Positions 1 to 7,142 of a DNA stretch of 61,852 nucleotides are shown here, piece by piece. The notes below the pieces were generated by a model. That model was not told the origin of the DNA. It worked only from the letters and a program-made list of their open reading frames with translations, and did not search any database. Source of the DNA: Xylanibacter ruminicola. GTDB taxonomy: Bacteria; Bacteroidota; Bacteroidia; Bacteroidales; Bacteroidaceae. The translations under genes were made by a program, and so were the position numbers. Numbering within the stretch: the stretch's first letter is position 1; each line of letters starts with the position of its first letter. The DNA lies in assembly GCF_900142525.1 (NCBI RefSeq), contig NZ_FRBD01000023.1:1-61852 (forward strand). Direction: 5' to 3'.

Positions 1-304
1 CGTCAATCAGCGTGTTCAGGGCCAGATTCTGCAACTCTAACTCACGAACGCGAGCTTCGAGTGCCAGTACCTCAGGAGATTTCTCCTCTTTCTTTTTACG
101 TGCCATATCTTCAAGCGGTTTGGTATCCGCCTGCAAAGATACAACATTTTTTGATTTTCTGTACCGGCTTACCCAACATCTTATCGTACTTGGCTCAACA
201 TTGTAGTACTTTCCCAACTCTTCATAACTGTTGGTACCATTCAAATAAGCAGAAATAATCTCCGCTTTCTTCTCTTCTGGAATCCTTGGATTTAAAATTC
301 TCAT
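1..304 (-). CDS. IS transposase OrfA-like helix-turn-helix protein, partial
   Basis: The gene reads leftward from an ATG at 304-302 and is still open at the window edge, so only about 101 codons are visible. Residues 1-50 form a helix-turn-helix of the kind found in OrfA of IS3-like elements (motifs YEELGKYY, PSTIRCWVSRYR). A charged Lys/Glu segment follows, then a heptad-rich helix (LEARVRELELQN) that fits the leucine-zipper part of OrfA. This protein would bind the ends of the element. OrfB with the DDE domain would lie beyond the left edge. Family assignment is from motif recognition; the exact IS family is not certain. Confidence 0.75.
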   Translation of the reverse strand, partial: MRILNPRIPEEKKAEIISAYLNGTNSYEELGKYYNVEPSTIRCWVSRYRKSKNVVSLQADTKPLEDMARKKKEEKSPEVLALEARVRELELQNLALNTLID

Positions 305-345
305 AAGTCTAACACATTTATTAAGTTTCTAAATGTGTCAACCTA
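305..345. mobile_element. Probable end of the left insertion sequence
   Basis: An inverted repeat (ACACATTTA at 314-320 region paired with TAAATGTGT at 330-338) lies just outside the transposase start. The ATPase reading frame at 335 begins here and lacks its normal N-terminal part. I infer that the element's terminal repeat ends at about 338-345. The other end and any target duplication are outside the window. Confidence 0.4.
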
Positions 346-1831
346 TATCAGTATAAGACAGATACCTAACTACTGGATGACGGCTGACGGGAAGTGTGAT
401 CCCAAAGATGCTGCAGAGTATCGGCAAACACTTGAAAACACTCTTAAAGAGCCTAAGAAAGGCATGCCTTTGCGAATGAAACAGGTGCTGCAGGCGCTGA
501 AATCGGAGGCCGGAGTAAAAGCTTGTGGTGGCACCGCAACCACGCCACCGCCGCTGCCCAAGCGTCTACCGCCACTCATTAAGTTGCTAACCAGCAAAGT
601 GCCCGATCTGTATAAACCCGCTGTGGCCAGCACCGTATTCCCCGCGCTGGGTGCACATCTCCATGGCGTAAAGTTTCGCTACTGGGATAATGTGGAACAT
701 GAGGCCACGTTTATGAACGTGCTCATCGGTCGCCAGTCTGTAGGTAAGGGCTCCATCAAGAAGCCAATAGATTACATCATGGAAGATATCAAGCAACGCG
801 ATGCGCCCAACCGACAGCGAGAGGCTGAGTGGAAGAAGAAAAATCCATCAGGCAAACAGAATAAGGATCCGCGCCCAGCAGACATCTGCATACAGATGCT
901 GATAGATGACCTGACGGATGCGGTATTTAACCAGCGTATCGTGGATGTGAACAACAACGGTCAGCGCTACATCTACACCATTGTAGATGAGATAGATTCG
1001 CTCAAGAAGGTGACATCGAAGAACTCTATCGACGTTGTGGGCCTGCTTATACGTAAGGCTTTCGATAACTCTCTGGCTGGTCAGGAGCGCGTAGGCGCCG
1101 ACTCTGTGAGCGGTATCGCTCCGCTGCGCTGGAACTTCAACGCCTCGACAACGCCTACCAACGCCCGTAAGTTTTTCTATAAAATGGTGAACGATGGTAC
1201 ATTGGGTCGACTGGACATATCGACCATCATCAAGAAAACGGATGATAGTTCGCCTCGCCCCGTTATTGGTATCTACGACGATAAGTTCGCTGAGGAACTG
1301 AAGCCCTATATCGACCGGTTGGAGGCTGCTAGCGGACTGATATTATGCCCGCAGGCCAAACGCCTGTCACTTGATATAGCAAACGAAAATGATGACGTTT
1401 GCCGTCTGTACGAAAGCGAGGCTTTCCGCATCCTGTCGTATCGTGCCAACGTGATTGCCTGGCTCAAGGGAATGGTGCTCTATATAGCCCACGGCTACCG
1501 CTGGGATAAGACCATAGCCGACTTTGTGCGCTGGAGCTCGCAGTATAACCTTTGGTGCAAGATGCTCTATTTTGGTAAGCAACTGGAAAAGGAACTGCGC
1601 GAGGAGATGGAGATTCAGCGCCAGTCTGGACCTCAGAACCTGCTGGAACTGCTGCCCGATGAGTTTACCAAAGAGCAATACCAGCTGATGCGACAGACTC
1701 AGGGGCGTGAAGGCGATGGAGAGTCAACGCTGAGAACGTGGGCCACTCGAGGCCACATTGTATTCGACGAAGTGTCGAACTGCTACTGTAAAACTGAGGA
1801 GTATAAATTAAAGTATAGTAAAAAAGAATAG
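335..1831 (+). CDS. DUF3987-type P-loop ATPase, 5'-truncated next to an IS
   Basis: The 498 residues contain a Walker A-like stretch GRQSVGKGS at residues 132-140 and a Walker B-like IVDEID at 216-221. This resembles the primase/helicase-associated DUF3987 proteins that Bacteroidales carry beside HU-like and amidase genes. The only upstream start is a GTG lying inside the presumed IS terminal repeat. Relatives usually have a further N-terminal (VirE_N-like) part, so the real 5' end was probably removed by the insertion. The next gene begins 3 bases after the stop, which suggests an old operon. DNA-related function is inferred from the family; the substrate is unknown. It may be a pseudogene. 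Confidence 0.6.
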   Translation: MSTYISIRQIPNYWMTADGKCDPKDAAEYRQTLENTLKEPKKGMPLRMKQVLQALKSEAGVKACGGTATTPPPLPKRLPPLIKLLTSKVPDLYKPAVASTVFPALGAHLHGVKFRYWDNVEHEATFMNVLIGRQSVGKGSIKKPIDYIMEDIKQRDAPNRQREAEWKKKNPSGKQNKDPRPADICIQMLIDDLTDAVFNQRIVDVNNNGQRYIYTIVDEIDSLKKVTSKNSIDVVGLLIRKAFDNSLAGQERVGADSVSGIAPLRWNFNASTTPTNARKFFYKMVNDGTLGRLDISTIIKKTDDSSPRPVIGIYDDKFAEELKPYIDRLEAASGLILCPQAKRLSLDIANENDDVCRLYESEAFRILSYRANVIAWLKGMVLYIAHGYRWDKTIADFVRWSSQYNLWCKMLYFGKQLEKELREEMEIQRQSGPQNLLELLPDEFTKEQYQLMRQTQGREGDGESTLRTWATRGHIVFDEVSNCYCKTEEYKLKYSKKE

Positions 1832-1834
1832 ATA

Positions 1835-2260
1835 ATGATGACACCAAGAGGATTTAGGAACAATAATCCACTGAATATCCGCCGAAGCAAGGATAAGTGG
1901 AAGGGCCTCAGGGCCCAGCAGACTGACGCAGCATTCTGTCAGTTTGAATCGATGGAGTATGGTTGGCGGGCAGCTTTCTGGCTGCTTACGCGTACCTACT
2001 ACCACACGTACCGGCTTTTTACCATCAGGGCGATTATCCAGAAATGGGCCCCGCCGAATGAAAACAACACGCGGGCGTATATTGATAATGTGAGCCGATT
2101 AACCGGCATCGCCCCTGATGAGCCCATCGGCATCCCATCGGATAAGCCCGCCCGCTGGATGGCTGTAGCTGCCGCCATGGCGATACAAGAAACCGGCACC
2201 ACCGCCCTAGATTACTTTGCCATGCTGCGAGGTTGGGAGCTGTGTAGAAATGATGTATGA
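1835..2260 (+). CDS. Phage structural protein P5-like, RGFRNNNPxNIR family
   Basis: This 141-residue protein opens with RGFRNNNPLNIRRS (residues 5-18). That signature belongs to small proteins annotated as 'structural protein P5' or virion lysis proteins in Bacteroidales genomes and prophages. Trp/Tyr-rich motifs (WRAAFWLLTRTYY) follow, and a helical C-terminus. There is no signal peptide. It starts 3 bases after the ATPase gene and is followed by a terminator, so the two were probably cotranscribed. A cell-wall or virion role is inferred from the family name only. The first Met codon is doubled, so the start could be 1838. Confidence 0.6.
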   Translation: MMTPRGFRNNNPLNIRRSKDKWKGLRAQQTDAAFCQFESMEYGWRAAFWLLTRTYYHTYRLFTIRAIIQKWAPPNENNTRAYIDNVSRLTGIAPDEPIGIPSDKPARWMAVAAAMAIQETGTTALDYFAMLRGWELCRNDV

Positions 2261-2295
2261 GGTATGACTAAAGGGGCTTATCTCTAAACGAATGT

Positions 2296-2337
2296 CCGCC
2301 GACAGGCTCCATAGATGGGGGTGTCGGCGGCTTTTCT
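2296..2337 (+). terminator. Rho-independent terminator after the P5-like gene
   Basis: The two arms CCGCCGACA (2296-2304) and TGTCGGCGG (2322-2330) pair perfectly over 9 bp, with CTTTTCTT after the stem. Confidence 0.75.
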
Positions 2338-2344
2338 TACCATA

Positions 2345-2377
2345 TGTACACAAAAAGAACCGTCCCTTTTGTGTACA
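2345..2377. repeat. Perfect 11-bp inverted repeat (REP-like)
   Basis: TGTACACAAAA (2345-2355) and TTTTGTGTACA (2367-2377) are exact reverse complements around an 11-base loop, AGAACCGTCCC. There is no T-tract, so it is not an obvious terminator. The GGGACGGTTC core seen on the other strand resembles dispersed repeats in gut genomes. That resemblance is from memory and untested. No other copy was seen in this window. Confidence 0.6.
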
Positions 2378-2458
2378 TTCTGACGCTGCAAAGATACATA
2401 TATATCTAATATGAGCAAACAAAAATACAAAAAAACTTCCATATTAATAAAAAAAAAC

Positions 2459-2526
2459 GTATCTTTGCCCACAAATAACTTTAGAATATGAAAAAGAAAT
2501 CAATCCTTTCGCTGATAATAGCGATG
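2459..2526 (+). repeat. 68-bp direct repeat, copy 1 (promoter and start of the phosphatase gene)
   Basis: This copy is identical to 3800-3867. It contains a TATCTTTG -7 box (2460-2467), the leader, an ATG and 13 codons (MKKKSILSLIIAM). Copy 1 is fused in frame to the hsdS fragment; copy 2 begins the intact phosphatase gene. The offset between the copies is 1341 bp. Confidence 0.9.
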
Positions 2527-2694
2527 GTCTTGGTTCCAAGTGATGAAGACCTAAACAAGATAGATGCATTAATGGCACCCATTCATCTGCAAATAGTCAA
2601 TAGCGAATTAGAATCTCGTCGTCTTTCCACTCTCCGAGACACCCTTCTTCCAAAACTTATGTCTGGTGAAATAAAAGTAGGTGATGTAAAATGA
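2488..2694 (+). pseudogene. Chimeric ORF: phosphatase leader joined to the HsdS C-terminal end
   Basis: Of its 68 codons, the first 13 are the signal-peptide start of the acid phosphatase, from the duplicated 68-bp repeat. The rest (DEDLNKIDALMAPIHLQI, LSTLRDTLLPKLMSGEI) is the C-terminal coiled coil and tail that end type I restriction specificity subunits (HsdS). Both target-recognition domains and the rest of HsdS are missing, so it cannot specify DNA recognition. The fusion is in frame, so a small hybrid peptide could be made from the copied promoter. The Fic gene follows 19 bases later, an arrangement also met in type I restriction loci. This is a captured fragment rather than a working gene. 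Confidence 0.8.
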
Positions 2695-2713
2695 TAAAAA
2701 AGGAGACAGAACT

Positions 2714-3745
2714 ATGTATATACCACCGTTTACAGTAAGTGCTGAGGCTATCAATCTGATAGCAGAAATATCGGGTCAGATAGAACGCTATGCTATCCGT
2801 TTGGAGCAAGAAGATGGATTGCGACTTCGTAAGGTTAATCGTATCAAAACCATTCACTCTTCGCTGGCCATCGAGGGTAATACGCTGAGCGAAGATCAGG
2901 TTCGAGACATTATCGATGGCAAAAACGTAGTAGCACCTATCAAGGAGATTCAGGAAGTGAAGAATGCCATTAAGACATACGAGATGTATCCAACGCTCGA
3001 TGCTTTTAAGGAAAAGGACTTGCTGAAAGCTCACGCCGTAATGATGCAAGCTTTGGTGGATAATCCTGGGCATTATCGACATGGAGGCGTGGGCGTGTTT
3101 GGCGAAAAGGGGTTAGTGCATCTGGCACCTCCTGCCGATCGTGTGCCCATGTTGATGGGAGATCTCTTTGACTGGCTGAAACATTCGAAGGACCATTTGT
3201 TGATTCGTTCTTGTGTATTTCATTTCGAATTTGAGTTTATCCATCCGTTTATTGATGGCAATGGCAGAACAGGACGCTTGTGGCAGTCGCTCATCTTAGG
3301 CAAACTGCACCCCTTGTTCGAGCATCTGCCAGTGGAGAATATGGTTTATAGTAATCAGCAGCAATATTATGATGCTATTACTGCCAGCACTAACGCCGGA
3401 GAGTCGGGGCCTTTCATCGACTTTATGCTGAACGAGATATATAAGACGCTGAAATCGCATCAAGGAGAGGAATTACCTACAGATGACACCAATCTTATCG
3501 ATAAGGAGTTCGGTGCAAAGTTCGGTGTAAAGTTCGGTGTAAAGTTCGGAATAAAGTTCGGTGCAAACGAAAAGCAACTGCTACTTCTTCTCAATGAAAC
3601 ACCAGGAATGACTGCTAAAGAAATTGCGGAACATGTCGGTATCAGCAAACGAGGGGTGGAAAAACAATTGAAGAAACTGAAAGACTTTGGAGTTATCTCC
3701 AGGGAAGGCAGCGACAAGAGCGGGTACTGGATTATCAATAAGTAA
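2714..3745 (+). CDS. Fic-domain protein (probable AMP transferase) with winged helix
   Basis: This cytosolic enzyme of 343 residues has the Fic core HPFIDGNGRTGR at residues 177-188, matching HxFx(D/E)GNGRxxR with the catalytic His. The N-terminal SLAIEG at 50-55 fits the (S/T)xxxE(G/N) autoinhibitory motif, so it is a self-inhibited class II Fic. Residues 265-284 are five copies of a four-residue xFGx unit forming a linker. A winged helix-turn-helix (AKEIAEHVGISKRGVEKQLKKL) ends the protein. Fic enzymes of this build transfer AMP from ATP to Ser/Thr/Tyr hydroxyls; the target is unknown. It lies inside the duplicated-end segment after an HsdS fragment and is probably read from the copied promoter. 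Confidence 0.9.
   Translation: MYIPPFTVSAEAINLIAEISGQIERYAIRLEQEDGLRLRKVNRIKTIHSSLAIEGNTLSEDQVRDIIDGKNVVAPIKEIQEVKNAIKTYEMYPTLDAFKEKDLLKAHAVMMQALVDNPGHYRHGGVGVFGEKGLVHLAPPADRVPMLMGDLFDWLKHSKDHLLIRSCVFHFEFEFIHPFIDGNGRTGRLWQSLILGKLHPLFEHLPVENMVYSNQQQYYDAITASTNAGESGPFIDFMLNEIYKTLKSHQGEELPTDDTNLIDKEFGAKFGVKFGVKFGIKFGANEKQLLLLLNETPGMTAKEIAEHVGISKRGVEKQLKKLKDFGVISREGSDKSGYWIINK
3506..3565 (+). repeat. 12-bp in-frame tandem repeat inside the Fic gene
   Basis: Five 12-base units (GAG/AAG TTC GGT/GGA Gxx or Ata) encode EFGA KFGV KFGV KFGI KFGA between the Fic domain and the winged helix. Because the unit is a multiple of three, slippage would change linker length without breaking the frame. Confidence 0.9.
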
Positions 3746-3799
3746 TAACGACAGCAACCAACAATCATTATGCAGGGAATCACAGAAGCCGAATACGGT

Positions 3800-3867
3800 G
3801 TATCTTTGCCCACAAATAACTTTAGAATATGAAAAAGAAATCAATCCTTTCGCTGATAATAGCGATG
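3800..3867 (+). repeat. 68-bp direct repeat, copy 2
   Basis: This is the second copy of 2459-2526, here in place as the promoter -7 box (TATCTTTG at 3801-3808), leader and first codons of the phosphatase gene. Confidence 0.9.
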
Positions 3868-4554
3868 TTCCTTTCGAGCAATATTGCATTTGCTCAACAG
3901 TCAGACAAAGTATATCTGACAGCCGACGAAGTTCCTAATGCAGTTTATTGGCTGCCTTCGCCACCTGCACCTGGATCATCGCAGTTTATGTACGACATAT
4001 CGCAGTATTACTGGGGAAAGCAGCAGCGACTCGACACGCTTCGAGCACAAAAGGCCATTCGCGAGGCTGCTTATGAAGTGGCCGACATGGTGCCGCAGTT
4101 CTGCAGTGCCTTCGGAATGGAGATTTCTAAACAGAAAACACCAGCCATCTACAAGGTAGTAGAGCGCGCTGTGCTGACTATCCGTTTGAGTGCAACAAAA
4201 CCCAAGGCAACGTATATGCGCAAGCGTCCATATGTGTATTTTAATGAGCCAACATTGGTTCCTGCAGAGGAAGAAGAGTTAAGGACCAACGGTTCGTATC
4301 CCTCAGGACATACCGTTCGTGGATGGGGAATGGCTCTGCTGCTTTGCGAGATTAATCCTGCAGCACAGGATGCACTCTTTAAACTTGGCTATGAATGGGG
4401 ACAGAGTCGCGTGATAGCAGGATTCCATTGGCAGAGCGACGTAGATGCCTCGCGTATGTTGGCCGCTGCATGTTATGCTCGCCTGCATACCTGCAAGCCC
4501 TTTCTCGACGATATGGCAGCCGCTAAAAAGGAGTTCGAGAAACTCAGCAGATAA
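3829..4554 (+). CDS. Class A non-specific acid phosphatase (PAP2/PhoN-type), secreted
   Basis: A 241-residue exported phosphomonoesterase. The signal peptide ends at about IAFA-QQ (residue 22). The full class A signature is present: K126-x6-R133-P134, PSGH at 158-161, and S193-R194-x5-H200-x3-D204, which bind phosphate and supply the histidine nucleophile and acid. It would release phosphate from organic phosphate esters in the periplasm. The cbiB start lies 3 bases after the stop, so the two genes probably share a transcript. Its own promoter was separated from upstream DNA by the 1.34-kb captured segment, which may have changed its expression. Confidence 0.93.
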   Translation: MKKKSILSLIIAMFLSSNIAFAQQSDKVYLTADEVPNAVYWLPSPPAPGSSQFMYDISQYYWGKQQRLDTLRAQKAIREAAYEVADMVPQFCSAFGMEISKQKTPAIYKVVERAVLTIRLSATKPKATYMRKRPYVYFNEPTLVPAEEEELRTNGSYPSGHTVRGWGMALLLCEINPAAQDALFKLGYEWGQSRVIAGFHWQSDVDASRMLAAACYARLHTCKPFLDDMAAAKKEFEKLSR

Positions 4555-4557
4555 AAA

Positions 4558-5532
4558 ATGATTAATCCTATCTCGTTATTCATAGGTTGGCTGATGGATC
4601 TGGTGTTTGGCGATCCTGAGCGACTGCCGCACCCGATAGTGTGGTTCGGGCGAATGATTGCCTTTGGCGAGAAACGGCTGAACCGTGGGCAGTATCGCAA
4701 GCTGAAAGGTGCCGTAATGTCTGTAGTCTTAATCCTGCTGGTGTTTGGTGTTAGTTGGCTTATCCGACATACGTTACAAATCTCACTCCACACTCCTCTC
4801 TCCACACTTCTCGTTATTCTTTTTGATGCTATCATCGTGTTCTACTGTCTGGCAGGAACCACGCTTATCAAAGAGGTTCGCGAGGTGTTCTTGGCGCTGG
4901 ATCGTTCGCTCGAAGAGGGTAGGGCGCAGGTGGCTCGTATCGTAGGTCGCGACACATCGGAACTTACGGCACAAGAGGTGCGTAAGGCTGCCCTCGAAAC
5001 GCTGGCCGAGAACCTGAGCGATGGCGTGATAGCACCGCTGTTCTGGCTCATGCTGCTGGGCACACCAGGCATGCTGGCCTATAAGATGGTGAACACACTC
5101 GACTCGATGATAGGTTATCATACCGAGCGCTACCTGCAGTTTGGCTGCGTGGCGGCTAGAATCGACGATGTGGCCAACTATATCCCCGCCCGCCTCACGG
5201 CCTTACTGATGATAATGTTCAATGTTCCGCTCGGCTCTGCCGCTTGGCATCGCCAAGAATGGTCAATGTTCAATTTCGTCCATAAGTACGGACGATGCCA
5301 CGCCTCGCCCAATAGCGGCTACCCAGAGGCGGCACTTGCCAGCATACTGGATTGCCGATTCGGCGGCCCGCACAAGTACTTCGGCGAAGTGTTTGATAAA
5401 CCCTACATCGGCGAAAACGACCGCGAACTGACCACAGCAGATATGAAAACAGCTGTCCGAGTGAATCGAACAGCTGAAATACTGATGGTAGCCCTGGCGC
5501 TAGCCGTAAGCCTTATTCTGGCACATATATAA
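4558..5532 (+). CDS. cbiB: Adenosylcobinamide-phosphate synthase CbiB/CobD
   Basis: A 324-residue polytopic inner-membrane protein. It opens with the family pattern GWLMDLVFGDPERLPHPIVWFG (in part) and keeps ENLSDGVIAPLFW and SMIGYHTERY. CbiB attaches the aminopropanol arm to the corrin ring late in cobalamin synthesis. No other corrin genes are here, so a salvage role is likely. It overlaps the convergent hmuV gene by 20 bp at the 3' end. It is close to the phosphatase gene (3-base gap), and both act on phosphate-linked metabolites, though no functional link is shown. Confidence 0.92.
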   Translation: MINPISLFIGWLMDLVFGDPERLPHPIVWFGRMIAFGEKRLNRGQYRKLKGAVMSVVLILLVFGVSWLIRHTLQISLHTPLSTLLVILFDAIIVFYCLAGTTLIKEVREVFLALDRSLEEGRAQVARIVGRDTSELTAQEVRKAALETLAENLSDGVIAPLFWLMLLGTPGMLAYKMVNTLDSMIGYHTERYLQFGCVAARIDDVANYIPARLTALLMIMFNVPLGSAAWHRQEWSMFNFVHKYGRCHASPNSGYPEAALASILDCRFGGPHKYFGEVFDKPYIGENDRELTTADMKTAVRVNRTAEILMVALALAVSLILAHI

Positions 5533-5851
5533 TCTCACCGTTATCCAGTTCGTAGGCTATGCCCACGCGTTTACCCTTCGTGCCGTCGGCGTTCGATTGG
5601 TCTTCGCTGGGGGTGTAACGGTTTATCTTCTGACCTTCCTTAGTGATGATTTCCATGTTTTCCTTACCAGGATTCTTCACCATTGTGAAGTCCTCCTGCG
5701 AAAACATCTCTGTCATGTTGTAACGTGTGACGAGCGCCACCATCAGGGCAACGGCAAACACCATAGCTACATCGAAGAGGTTGCTGACTACCGACATCGG
5801 GTCGTCGTCATCGACCATATTGAGCAGGGAATGATTCTTTCTTTTCAACAT
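5513..5851 (-). CDS. hmuV: DUF2149 protein, HmuV-like, end of haem operon
   Basis: A 112-residue protein with one membrane helix (residues 27-44) and a soluble C-terminal part. The N-terminal DDDDPMSVVSNLFDVAMVF pattern is the DUF2149 signature. Together with the preceding MotA/TolQ-like protein it resembles an ExbB/ExbD-like energy-transducing pair, which in Porphyromonas is hmuU-hmuV. It starts 8 bases after hmuU. Its 3' end overlaps that of cbiB on the other strand by 20 bp, and no terminator hairpin was seen between them. The energising role is inferred. Confidence 0.85.
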   Translation of the reverse strand: MLKRKNHSLLNMVDDDDPMSVVSNLFDVAMVFAVALMVALVTRYNMTEMFSQEDFTMVKNPGKENMEIITKEGQKINRYTPSEDQSNADGTKGKRVGIAYELDNGEIIYVPE

Positions 5852-5859
5852 CGCGCTTC

Positions 5860-6450
5860 TTATTTTTCGGTCAATAAATCAGCCAGGAACTGGAGGTTTA
5901 CACGGTCGTGCTGATACCAGCGAGATTTTACCTGGCCTGTGATAAAGCCTATGGCTGCAGAGAATAGGCCCACAACTGTGGTGGCAAATGCTACTTGCAT
6001 ATTGTAAGCCATCGAGGCGATATCGCCAGTTGAGAGACCCACCAGGGCTGGGCCCATGGGGATGAGCGTACCCATGAGTCCGAGCATCGGTCCCATCTTG
6101 GCGAGTGTCTTGCTTGTGGCAAGATCGGCCATGGATGCTATCTCGAAGTCGGAGAGCAGTTTCTGCAGATGTGCCTCGCTGTTCTGATGTTGCAGCATGC
6201 GCTGTATGTGGTTGACTACGAGCGACTTCTGACCCTTGGGTAAACGTTTGGGTAAAGTAGAAACGGTATCTTTGTCGAGTGTGTTGAACTCTTGTTTCAA
6301 CAGCGCTTCTGTTTTACGAACCGACAGGTATTGTCCGAAGAAGCTGCCGATAAGCAGCAGCGCGCGTCCGAACAGAATAATGAGAAGCACAATAACGGGT
6401 ACTAACAAACCGGTAGAAATCCAATAAAGGATATCAGAAATGTAATGCAT
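5860..6450 (-). CDS. hmuU: MotA/TolQ/ExbB-family proton channel, HmuU-like
   Basis: This 196-residue protein has three predicted membrane helices (residues 10-35, about 115-140 and 150-175) and the conserved family stretch GPMLGLMGTLIPMGPAL. The family couples the proton gradient to outer-membrane work through TonB-like partners. Its place between hmuT and hmuV matches the order in known hmu operons. It probably powers the haem receptor or HmuS rather than the general TonB system; that is inference. The gene starts 11 bases after hmuT. Confidence 0.88.
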   Translation of the reverse strand: MHYISDILYWISTGLLVPVIVLLIILFGRALLLIGSFFGQYLSVRKTEALLKQEFNTLDKDTVSTLPKRLPKGQKSLVVNHIQRMLQHQNSEAHLQKLLSDFEIASMADLATSKTLAKMGPMLGLMGTLIPMGPALVGLSTGDIASMAYNMQVAFATTVVGLFSAAIGFITGQVKSRWYQHDRVNLQFLADLLTEK

Positions 6451-6461
6451 ATCTTATGTTT

Positions 6462-7142
6462 TTATTTGTTATGTTTTAATCGAAAAATAGTAAATCCTGC
6501 GATGCCGCCCAGAAGCATCAGACTGAGCATGCCGCCAAGCGCGCCCCAGTTTACCTCGGAAATGCCAGCCACAGCCGTTCGGCCGTTTACCGTAGCAATG
6601 ATGCCAAGAATAGCAATGAGGGCATTAGAGAGGAAGAATACCTCCAGGCGTAACTCCTTTTCAGGAATAAGCCACTTGATGGCCCATGCCAAGGCTGGAA
6701 TAGCCAGTAATACCACAATAGCCAATCCGTAGGCGATGGTGGTGAAAGCCATTCCCGTTAGCCAGAACATACACCTGGTTTCGAGATGAAACAGGACGGG
6801 AAAGATGAGCAGACCAGGGAACCAGCGCAGTAGCCTGTAAACTAATATGGTGCGGCGGCGCACCTTGCCTGTATTCATCAGATGAACCGCCATGATGCAG
6901 TAAGCCATCTGTATGATGACCTCTATGCTTAGTATCACAGCGGTGTCAAGCATCAGCGCAGGATTGTTCAGCCAGTCATTCAGCTGCGACTTGCTCTGTT
7001 CGATGGCCCATTGCCATGTGAGGGCAACAAACAGGGCGCAAACCACCGAGATGGCGGCAACCATCCATGCCTTGCGATAGGTTTGCTTCAGCACGAAGTT
7101 GAAGCAAACCAATAGAATCATGACCCAGACAACGGTTTCCAT
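6462..7142 (-). CDS. hmuT: HmuT-like integral membrane protein
   Basis: The 226 residues contain about six hydrophobic helices (for example VVWVMILLVCFNFVL, VILSIEVIIQMAYCIMAV and LLGGIAGFTIF). I see no enzyme motif. The assignment to HmuT rests mainly on position between hmuS and hmuU in a gene order that matches the Porphyromonas hmu operon. The start codon overlaps the last base of hmuS, so the two are translationally coupled. A His-rich loop is absent. It could be a membrane anchor or channel for haem or iron handling. Confidence 0.7.
   Translation of the reverse strand: METVVWVMILLVCFNFVLKQTYRKAWMVAAISVVCALFVALTWQWAIEQSKSQLNDWLNNPALMLDTAVILSIEVIIQMAYCIMAVHLMNTGKVRRRTILVYRLLRWFPGLLIFPVLFHLETRCMFWLTGMAFTTIAYGLAIVVLLAIPALAWAIKWLIPEKELRLEVFFLSNALIAILGIIATVNGRTAVAGISEVNWGALGGMLSLMLLGGIAGFTIFRLKHNK

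Noticed and set aside
3506..3565. A CRISPR-like array
   Set aside because: It is a 12-bp coding repeat in frame with no spacers; no CRISPR array was found anywhere in the window.
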